Part shown: piece after piece, positions 6,978 through 12,344 of the stretch
Layout of the letters: the number at the start of each line of letters is the position of its first letter
Numbering within the stretch: the first letter of the stretch is position 1
Source: Candidatus Micrarchaeaceae archaeon
GTDB lineage: Archaea; Micrarchaeota; Micrarchaeia; Micrarchaeales; Micrarchaeaceae
Length of the DNA stretch: 24,526 bases
Direction of reading: 5' to 3'
Assembly (NCBI GenBank): GCA_027310535.1
Contig: DAIDAQ010000033.1
Location: forward strand, 1 to 24,526
The notes under the pieces: generated by a model
The model's database searches: none
Told to the model about the DNA's origin: nothing
Seen by the model: only the letters and a program-made list of their open reading frames with translations
Made by a program: the position numbers and the translations under genes

Positions 6978-7757
6978 ATGATAGACATAAACATCAAGGA
7001 TACGAGGAACCTGTTCATAGCGCTTATAGTGGTGCTCTCGTTCCTGACGTTCTGGCTCGCCGTGGCAGCAGGGGCTGACGTGTACAATGCATTCATCTGG
7101 ACCATTCTTGGCGTGCTCGCCGTCTGGTACCCAATCAGCATTGTCAGCGACCAGATCGCCATCAACAGCACGGTGCTGGCTGTTGCGGATGCATTGGGTG
7201 CCGTCACCTTCGTGCTGCTGACCGCCTTCCTCACGGCGATGTTCTACAACTTCATAAATGGGGTTGATCTGAGGGAGCGCGGCACACTGAGGAAGATACG
7301 CAAGTTGAGGGACCATGTGATCATAGCGCCGCTGAACGGTTTTGCCGAGGCTCTCGAGCAGGAGCTCTCCGCAAAAGGTGTAAGGACGGTCCTGATTGTC
7401 GGTACGGAACGGGAGGCGAAGCGCATGTATGCGCACAGCAAGCTGGCTGTCGTAGGGGACGCAGGCAACACCGAGCTGCTTGGGGCGATAAGGGTCAACG
7501 AAGCGAAGGCGGTGGTCCTGTGCAGCAACAACCCCACGGAAAACGCGCTTGCGGCCATTACTGTGAAGTCCCTCAACAAAAAGGTGAAGATAATTGCAAG
7601 GGTCAACAAGGACGAGGACCTTCCGAAGCTCACGGAGGCAGGCGTGCACGTTGTCGTGCTGCCGGAGATGGCTGCAGGCACATGGCTCGGCAGTATGCTC
7701 TCGGAGAAGGCGATGCCGGGCGGCGTGACCATGCCCGGTGCCATCGCCCCGGCCTGA
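6978..7757 (+). CDS. Degenerate channel-RCK paralogue
   Basis: This 259-residue protein has the same plan as the preceding gene: TM1 (about 10-30), a pore-like re-entrant segment, TM2 (about 63-88) and an RCK-like domain. Where a K+ filter is expected it reads WTILGVLAVWYPISI, with no GYG. The Rossmann loop is IIAPLNGFAEAL, lacking GxGxxG, and the ribose-binding acid is replaced (LIVGTE). It therefore probably binds neither K+ nor NAD in the usual way. The fold is still recognisable through GDAGNTELL, AKAVVLCSNN and ARVNKDEDLPKLTEAG. A Pro/Gly-rich tail ends the protein. The likely role is a structural or modulatory subunit in a heteromeric channel with its two neighbours (inferred). The stop codon sits inside the terminator hairpin, marking the operon end. 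Confidence 0.75.
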   Translation: MIDINIKDTRNLFIALIVVLSFLTFWLAVAAGADVYNAFIWTILGVLAVWYPISIVSDQIAINSTVLAVADALGAVTFVLLTAFLTAMFYNFINGVDLRERGTLRKIRKLRDHVIIAPLNGFAEALEQELSAKGVRTVLIVGTEREAKRMYAHSKLAVVGDAGNTELLGAIRVNEAKAVVLCSNNPTENALAAITVKSLNKKVKIIARVNKDEDLPKLTEAGVHVVVLPEMAAGTWLGSMLSEKAMPGGVTMPGAIAPA

Positions 7758-7770
7758 ACAGGCCGGTTTT
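7749..7770 (+). terminator. Hairpin plus T-run terminator of the channel operon
   Basis: CCGGCCTG and CAGGCCGG form a perfect 8-bp inverted repeat (7749-7756 and 7759-7766), immediately followed by TTTT. The stem includes the stop codon of the third RCK gene. This separates the channel operon from the secretion-like operon downstream. Confidence 0.65.
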
Positions 7771-7780
7771 AAGTATTTAA

Positions 7781-7806
7781 GTATATAAAAAGATACTTTT
7801 ATATTC
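7781..7806 (+). promoter_or_regulatory. Promoter region of the secretion-like operon
   Basis: Two TATA-like elements occur: GTATATAAAAAG (7781-7792) and CTTTTATATTC (7796-7806). The second lies about 35 nt before the ATG at 7835, giving a leader of about 8-10 nt without an SD. The stretch 7767-7830 is strikingly AT-rich compared with the GC-rich genes around it. Confidence 0.5.
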
Positions 7807-7834
7807 TTTTATTTACATAAATAATAACGATTGC

Positions 7835-8215
7835 ATGGGTTTTGGATTTGGTAGGGGAAAGGAGAAATGGTTCTCGGCGGGTTTCAGGCTGCTGCTTCCC
7901 ACATTCGCGGTGGTTGCAGTGCTGGCTAAGACGGCCTCGGCTGCTGCGACCCTTGACGTGATCGCGCAGATATCGTACGTCAAGGGGGTATTGTCGCAGG
8001 CGGGCCCGGCGCTCAGCGCCACGCTCTTCGTCCTCGCCGGGATTTTCTATGCCATAGGGCAGGTGCTGCCCCCTGACAAGAAGGCCAACTTCCATACGAC
8101 CGCCATAAACATCATAATCGGGGCGGTGGTTGTTGGCGTGCTGAGCGTTGCGTCCAACAGCCTGGCAACAGCATCCGCGCATCTGCTCTCCAACATGAGC
8201 GCGAACCTATCGTAA
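7835..8215 (+). CDS. VirB2/TrbC-like pilin (CedA1-like two-TM protein)
   Basis: This 126-residue protein has a basic start (GFGRGKEK), a long hydrophobic signal segment (about 18-36) ending ASA, then two TM segments (about 57-78 and 90-110) joined by a short charged turn, PPDKKANFH. That is the layout of mature VirB2/TrbC conjugative pilins and of the Sulfolobus DNA-import pilins CedA1/TedC. Cleavage after the signal would leave a protein of about 90 residues. It is the first gene of six packed in the same direction, followed by a VirB6/CedA-like protein and a HerA/VirB4 ATPase, which supports a pilus or channel subunit role. A generic small membrane protein is the alternative. Confidence 0.6.
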   Translation: MGFGFGRGKEKWFSAGFRLLLPTFAVVAVLAKTASAAATLDVIAQISYVKGVLSQAGPALSATLFVLAGIFYAIGQVLPPDKKANFHTTAINIIIGAVVVGVLSVASNSLATASAHLLSNMSANLS

Positions 8216-8226
8216 GCGGTGGTCTG

Positions 8227-9246
8227 ATGGCAGTTCCTTTTTCAGGGTACGGCACAGCTGTAGGGCTTGTCTCAATCATGATAGCGGTGTCAGGGATCCT
8301 GCTCGGGCTTGGCATAGCCAGCGGGGACAGGAAGCTGAAAGAGCTCGGCAGGGAGGAGCTCTACCAGTCGGTCATGAATGGGGTAATCGTAGGCAGCCTC
8401 TTCGCCGCCCTGGTTCCCGGCGGGATCATAGCGACGCTCATAAGCTCGCTCACCCCTGCGGGCATGCAATGCAGCGGCGTCCTCTCGCAGAACTACGCCA
8501 TATGCTTTGCCAACAACTTCCTTGTGGGGCTCACCCCCGTAAACGTGAGCGGCAGCTCCTATCCGACGCTGATGGACAGTGCGCTCTCGCTTCTCCTTCC
8601 GGTTTCTGGGATATACGGGGCGGTCTCCTTCATCGCTTCGCTCAGGGTAGACGTGGTGGTGGCATCGTTCAGCTTCTCGACGGTCTTGCAGCCTGTCGTG
8701 AGCCTCCTGAGCTACATAATATCAGCGCTCTCGTTCACGATTGCATCGCTTGAGATACAGAGCATGCTCCTCTATTTCGTGGCAGCGACCTCGCTGCCTG
8801 TGCTTCTTCCGATCGGGCTCGTGCTGCGCACGTTCTATTTCACCAGGAGGCTGGGAGGGGCGATTCTCGCGGTTACGCTCGCGCTCTTCGTCGTCCTGCC
8901 ACTGACCTATGTGATGGATGCGCAGCTGGTCGCCTCATACTCGCAGAACGCCGGCGTGATCGGGAACGTCTCTTTGGCGGCGTCCTCGATAAAGCAGAAC
9001 GTCACACAGTCCCTGCTCGGCAAAAGCGCAAGCGCCGGTGTTTTCTCTGGCATATCAGACGCGCTCTCATCATTCGTGACGTACGTCGAGGGCGAGCTGG
9101 ACGCGGTAATGAAGGTAGTGGCGTTGATAATAGTGGAGGCGTTCTTCCTCCCTCTGTTCAGTATCATCGTTACTGTTGTCTCCGCGCGCGAGCTGGCAAG
9201 GATCCTAGGCTCAGAGATCTCGTTTGGGAAATTCGACATTTTTTAG
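8227..9246 (+). CDS. VirB6/CedA-like polytopic membrane protein
   Basis: This 339-residue protein has about six to seven hydrophobic segments: roughly 10-30, 52-76, 113-140, 148-175, 181-205, 215-235 and 293-320. LPVLLPIGLVLRTFYFTRRL, followed by GGAILAVTLALF, is a polar-edged double helix with a conserved-looking LRTFYFTR turn. Two outward loops carry Cys, Asn-x-Ser/Thr and Ser/Gly-rich sequence (GMQCSGVLSQNYAICF and the 240-275 region). VirB6, TrbL and CedA are the inner-membrane channel cores of conjugation and DNA import, and the position between a VirB2-like pilin and a VirB4-like ATPase is the same here. The SD GGTGGTC precedes the ATG, and only 11 bases separate it from the pilin gene. 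Assignment rests on topology and synteny more than residues. Confidence 0.55.
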   Translation: MAVPFSGYGTAVGLVSIMIAVSGILLGLGIASGDRKLKELGREELYQSVMNGVIVGSLFAALVPGGIIATLISSLTPAGMQCSGVLSQNYAICFANNFLVGLTPVNVSGSSYPTLMDSALSLLLPVSGIYGAVSFIASLRVDVVVASFSFSTVLQPVVSLLSYIISALSFTIASLEIQSMLLYFVAATSLPVLLPIGLVLRTFYFTRRLGGAILAVTLALFVVLPLTYVMDAQLVASYSQNAGVIGNVSLAASSIKQNVTQSLLGKSASAGVFSGISDALSSFVTYVEGELDAVMKVVALIIVEAFFLPLFSIIVTVVSARELARILGSEISFGKFDIF

Positions 9247-9255
9247 GATGGTTGC

Positions 9256-9981
9256 ATGGACTATGTTCTCTACTTTTTTGTAGGGTTCCTTCTTGCGTGC
9301 ACCTCCATCGCCGTGGTTCTTATGAACGGGTTGTTCGTTGCGCTCTGCTCCGTCTTAGGGCTGGCCGGCATAGTGGTCTACAAGGGATGGGACCTGCTCT
9401 TCGAGCCCCTCATTTTCAGGCGCGCAGGGATCGTGCAGGTATTGGGCAACTATGAGCTCTCAGGTGACAGGAGGGCCGCGATCGGCCGGTCCGGCGGAAG
9501 GTTCACTGCAACAGCAGCCGCGCTGCTTGACGCATCGCAGATCGAGGAGCTCGACAGGGGGAAGTTTGAGGGTGTTATAGAGAAGACGGGAAAGCCATTC
9601 AAGCTCGTCATGGTCTCGCAACCTCTTGACGTTTCCGGGGTCCTTGACAGGCTGAAGACCATGAAGTACAGGGGCGAGATCCAGCTGGCGAGGCTGGGGT
9701 CTGGGGAAGAAGGCAGTATGAAGAGGAAGCGCCTGCTCGAGCGCATCAGCTCAATAGAGGGCGACATAAGGAGCATCACCTCGGGGAAGGTGCCACTCAA
9801 GATGCTCTATTACCTGCTGCATTCGTCAAGCTCCGAAAGCAGCTTCGCCGCGCAGGAGGAGGCCCTTTCGGGCCTCTCCTCCCTCTGCAATGCTTTTGAT
9901 GCAGCACTCAATACGCGGTCCAGCATCCTCTCAGGGAGCGAGCTGCTCAGCCTGCTGAAAATCGACTCGATGGTCCTATGA
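9256..9981 (+). CDS. PrgI/VirB3-like TM hairpin fused to a VirB4 N-terminal-like domain
   Basis: This 241-residue protein has two adjacent N-terminal TM helices (about 4-21 and 24-43), then a basic turn and a soluble domain of about 190 residues. The hairpin resembles VirB3/PrgI. The soluble part contains FKLVMVSQPLDVSGVLDRLK, then KRKRLLERISSIEGDI, and ends with FDAALNTRSSILSGSELLSL. That last pattern resembles the end of VirB4 N-terminal domains, where an alpha/beta unit precedes the ATPase core. The next gene overlaps by 4 bases (ATGA) and encodes only a HerA/VirB4 ATPase core, so the pair looks like a VirB3-VirB4 chain split in two. It probably anchors the ATPase to the membrane complex (inferred). 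No strong SD is visible before the ATG at 9256. Confidence 0.5.
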   Translation: MDYVLYFFVGFLLACTSIAVVLMNGLFVALCSVLGLAGIVVYKGWDLLFEPLIFRRAGIVQVLGNYELSGDRRAAIGRSGGRFTATAAALLDASQIEELDRGKFEGVIEKTGKPFKLVMVSQPLDVSGVLDRLKTMKYRGEIQLARLGSGEEGSMKRKRLLERISSIEGDIRSITSGKVPLKMLYYLLHSSSSESSFAAQEEALSGLSSLCNAFDAALNTRSSILSGSELLSLLKIDSMVL

Positions 9982-11075
9982 TCAGCTTCAGGCTCTCAAA
10001 CTCGTACGCCGCCGCGCATGGCGTGTTCATCGGCAGGCAGAGCGAGGAGACAAGCCTTTCAGGCATCTACATCGGCAAGACGGCGCGCTTCGGCCTCCCG
10101 TTCTTCCTTGACTTCGAGGACCTCGTAAGCCCTCACGTTGCAGTGGTCGGGATGACAGGATCCGGGAAAAGCTACCTGCTGAAGTCGCTCGTTGCAAGGG
10201 CAGCGGTCTCCGGGGCGTTTTCCGTTACGGTGCTTGACTGGAACGGGGAATACTCAGAGGTGCTGGGGGCGTTTGGGAGGGAATACGCATGCAGCAGGGG
10301 GAAGGCGCAGCAAGGTCCGTCTGTCGCCCCGGGAGCGCGGGCAGCAGCCAGCTTCAACCTCTCAAAGCTTGCTGTGCATGCTGAAAAGGTGGAAGCCGCG
10401 AGGCGCATGCTCTCAGAGGTCTCCCAGGGTCTTGGCAGGCTGCGCCAGCAGAGCAGGGTGCGCCACGCCCTCATACTCGATGAGGCATGGAAGGTTGCAA
10501 GCGGTGGCGAGCTTGCCTCGCTCTTCAGGGAGGCGAGGAAGTACGGTGTCGCCGTGATCGCGGCGAGCCAGAACGTGTGCGACATGCCTGCCGAGATACT
10601 TTCAAACGCTGCGTGCATAGTTGCATTCAGGTTGCACGCAGAGTCAGACTTTGCAGCGCTGAGGAACTCAGAGCTCATACGCGAGCAGGAGATTGCAAGG
10701 ATTGCAGGGTTGGGGGTGGGCTCCTGCCTGTTTGTCATGAAGGCAAAGGGCTCAGGCATCCAGAGGGTAGCCATTGACAGGGTGAAGGGTGCCTTCGAGA
10801 GCCGGCTGTTGATGTTCACTGGTGATGGAATGGAGTTCGTCGTGAAACTGGAGAAGCTGAAGAGGGAGACCGAGTTGCTGTCTTATGACGCCGCGGCGCG
10901 CTCGCGCATCCATGGTTTTGTGAGCGGCAGGAAGGAGGTCGACCTTGCCTCATTTATAGGCATGCTGCGGAGCCTTGGGTTCGGGCGCGCCTCTGTGGTC
11001 CCGTACCTGCGCAGGCTCGGCATCGAAGATGCCTGCATCGCCAGAGCATACTCCGAATCCTCGGCGATCGAATGA
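9978..11075 (+). CDS. HerA/VirB4-family ATPase (CedB-like)
   Basis: This 365-residue P-loop ATPase has Walker A GMTGSGKSYLLKSL at about 58-71, the HerA/FtsK-type strand VTVLDWNGEYSEVL at about 83-96, Walker B with catalytic Glu as HALILDEAW at about 163-171, and a sensor-like VIAASQN at about 193-199. After the core come FVMKAKGSGIQRVAID and an alpha-helical, winged-helix-like tail (about 300-360). HerA/VirB4/CedB enzymes are hexameric motors that power DNA or pilin movement through membrane channels. The start overlaps the previous stop by 4 bases and the end overlaps the next start by 4 bases, so it is translationally coupled on both sides. Without a NurA neighbour, a transport role fits better than HerA-NurA end resection. 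Confidence 0.85.
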   Translation: MISFRLSNSYAAAHGVFIGRQSEETSLSGIYIGKTARFGLPFFLDFEDLVSPHVAVVGMTGSGKSYLLKSLVARAAVSGAFSVTVLDWNGEYSEVLGAFGREYACSRGKAQQGPSVAPGARAAASFNLSKLAVHAEKVEAARRMLSEVSQGLGRLRQQSRVRHALILDEAWKVASGGELASLFREARKYGVAVIAASQNVCDMPAEILSNAACIVAFRLHAESDFAALRNSELIREQEIARIAGLGVGSCLFVMKAKGSGIQRVAIDRVKGAFESRLLMFTGDGMEFVVKLEKLKRETELLSYDAAARSRIHGFVSGRKEVDLASFIGMLRSLGFGRASVVPYLRRLGIEDACIARAYSESSAIE

Positions 11076-11611
11076 GCGTGCCGGCGGAACTTGGGCTGCG
11101 CTCTGCTTACGTGGTCTCGGGGAAGGTGAAGACGAGCCTTGCCTCTATCAGCTGTGCGCTCGCCGCGCTTCCTTCGCTGAAGCAGCTGTCAGGTGGCACA
11201 AAGCTTGCATATGAGGTCTCCGGGACGTTCGCCCAGGTCCTGGAGGTCAGCCCTGCAGGCATACGCCTCGAATACGCGTTTGACAACACGCCGCATTGCA
11301 AAAGCGCGGCGCTGACTGGGCTCATCTCGCTGCTTGCAGTCCTCCAAGAGGACTTTGAGCCTGATTTCTATTCCCTTTACCAGCCGTTAGTCGGCGCTCT
11401 CTGCCAGCAGGTCAGCGCTCAAAGCAGCAGCCTGCGGCTCAAAAGGCTCGAGCGCGAGGCCAACGAGCTCCTGCTGTCGAATATCAGCCTCGCCAGGGCT
11501 GTGCTTGGCAGCAATGCCTCCGCTGCCCGACCCAAGGAAAAGCGCTGCGACCCATGCGGTGTTGCCAGGAAGGTTTTTGAATGGATATCTTCAACACTGT
11601 GGGGTACATAG
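11072..11611 (+). CDS. Unrecognised soluble protein of the secretion-like operon
   Basis: This 179-residue protein has no signal or TM segment. The first half is beta-like with AYEVSGTFAQVLEVSPAGI. The second half is helical with FEPDFYSLYQPLVGALCQQV and RLKRLEREANELLLSN, a short possible coiled coil. A CDPC motif (KRCDPCG) lies near residues 158-164, followed by a final amphipathic segment. The start overlaps the ATPase stop by 4 bases and the end overlaps the next gene by 31. It probably acts cytoplasmically with the ATPase, but the function is unknown. It could be a lineage-specific coupling or assembly factor. Confidence 0.6.
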   Translation: MSVPAELGLRSAYVVSGKVKTSLASISCALAALPSLKQLSGGTKLAYEVSGTFAQVLEVSPAGIRLEYAFDNTPHCKSAALTGLISLLAVLQEDFEPDFYSLYQPLVGALCQQVSAQSSSLRLKRLEREANELLLSNISLARAVLGSNASAARPKEKRCDPCGVARKVFEWISSTLWGT

Positions 11612-12216
11612 CAGCCGGTGCAGCCTTCTATCTGGTGGCAGCCAGGTGCTCAAAAGCTGCTGCCGCAAGGCGCAGCATAAAATTCGTCTACTCAGAAAGG
11701 GCCTGCAGGGCGCGTAAGATCAGTGTTGGCATGGCCATCAATGCGCTCGAGAAGCGCAGGATGCGGGCCGGGAAGGCACCGTCCCTCCCGCCTAGGCTTG
11801 ACATGGTCGTCGCCGGCCTTGCATCATCCTCGGGATTGGATGAATCCGCAGCCTCGGCGCTCCGCGCCGATGTTGCTTCCTTAGCCGAAGGCAGTGGGCT
11901 TATGGTGCGTTGCGGCTACGTCTGCAGCGCAATTGCCCTTGAGGCTGCCATCGCAGCGAGGTTTTATGACTGCTCGCTTGCCAGCGGCAGCCCGGGGATA
12001 AGCAGCGTGCCGCAGGAGGCGAGGCGAGGCGCGGTGCGCGCAACTGCAGGCGCCGCATCCCTGGGAATGGAGCTGCGCCGGCACGGGCAGCTTTCGGTTT
12101 TCTACCCATCTCTTGGCATGGAAAGGGCAGAGTGGTTACTCTCACTGCCCAACAAGGAGAGTGCAGCGCTACTCTTCTCAAGGCTGTGCGGCCGGCTGGT
12201 GATCAGTGAAGTTTGA
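11581..12216 (+). CDS. Unrecognised protein with N-terminal hydrophobic segment, end of the secretion-like operon
   Basis: This 211-residue protein opens with a hydrophobic stretch, FNTVGYIAAGAAFYLVAARC (about 4-23), likely one membrane anchor. The rest is Ala- and Arg-rich, helical and soluble, with several cysteines, and is probably cytoplasmic. No catalytic motif was seen. The gene begins within the last 31 bases of the preceding one, so it belongs to the same transcript. A strong hairpin starts 7 bases after the stop and probably marks the operon end. Its role is unknown; a scaffold or membrane adaptor is one possibility. Confidence 0.55.
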   Translation: MDIFNTVGYIAAGAAFYLVAARCSKAAAARRSIKFVYSERACRARKISVGMAINALEKRRMRAGKAPSLPPRLDMVVAGLASSSGLDESAASALRADVASLAEGSGLMVRCGYVCSAIALEAAIAARFYDCSLASGSPGISSVPQEARRGAVRATAGAASLGMELRRHGQLSVFYPSLGMERAEWLLSLPNKESAALLFSRLCGRLVISEV

Positions 12217-12222
12217 GCATAT

Positions 12223-12255
12223 GGCACTGCCTCGCGGCTTCGCGAGGCGCATGCC
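12223..12255 (+). terminator. Strong hairpin after the secretion-like operon
   Basis: GCCTCGCG and CGCGAGGC (12229-12236 and 12241-12248) pair perfectly around a GCTT loop. Flanking GGCA and TGCC extend the stem after a small internal loop. There is no T-run, so it may act as an mRNA 3' end stabiliser rather than a classic terminator. Confidence 0.45.
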
Positions 12256-12301
12256 GCCTTCCCGCAGCTGGCCGCGCCAATGCCTGCAGTTGATGCAAAA
12301 T

Positions 12302-12339
12302 CTTTTTAGCTGTTGGGTCGAATAGCTAAGCAGGAGGTG
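12302..12339 (+). promoter_or_regulatory. TATA box and SD that set an AUA start for the aminopeptidase
   Basis: CTTTTTAG (12302-12309), preceded by GCAAAAT, is a TATA/BRE candidate, with a start expected near 12330. GGAGGTG (12333-12339) is a near-perfect SD. Five bases later lies ATA at 12345, in frame with the protein. No ATG, GTG or TTG occurs in frame until 12486. Confidence 0.6.
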
Positions 12340-12344
12340 TTCGT

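Noticed and set aside
6960..7744. Long minus-strand frames opposite the RCK/channel genes
   Set aside because: The plus-strand frames carry family motifs and proper spacing; the minus-strand products are Arg/His/Ser-rich antisense shadows caused by high GC.
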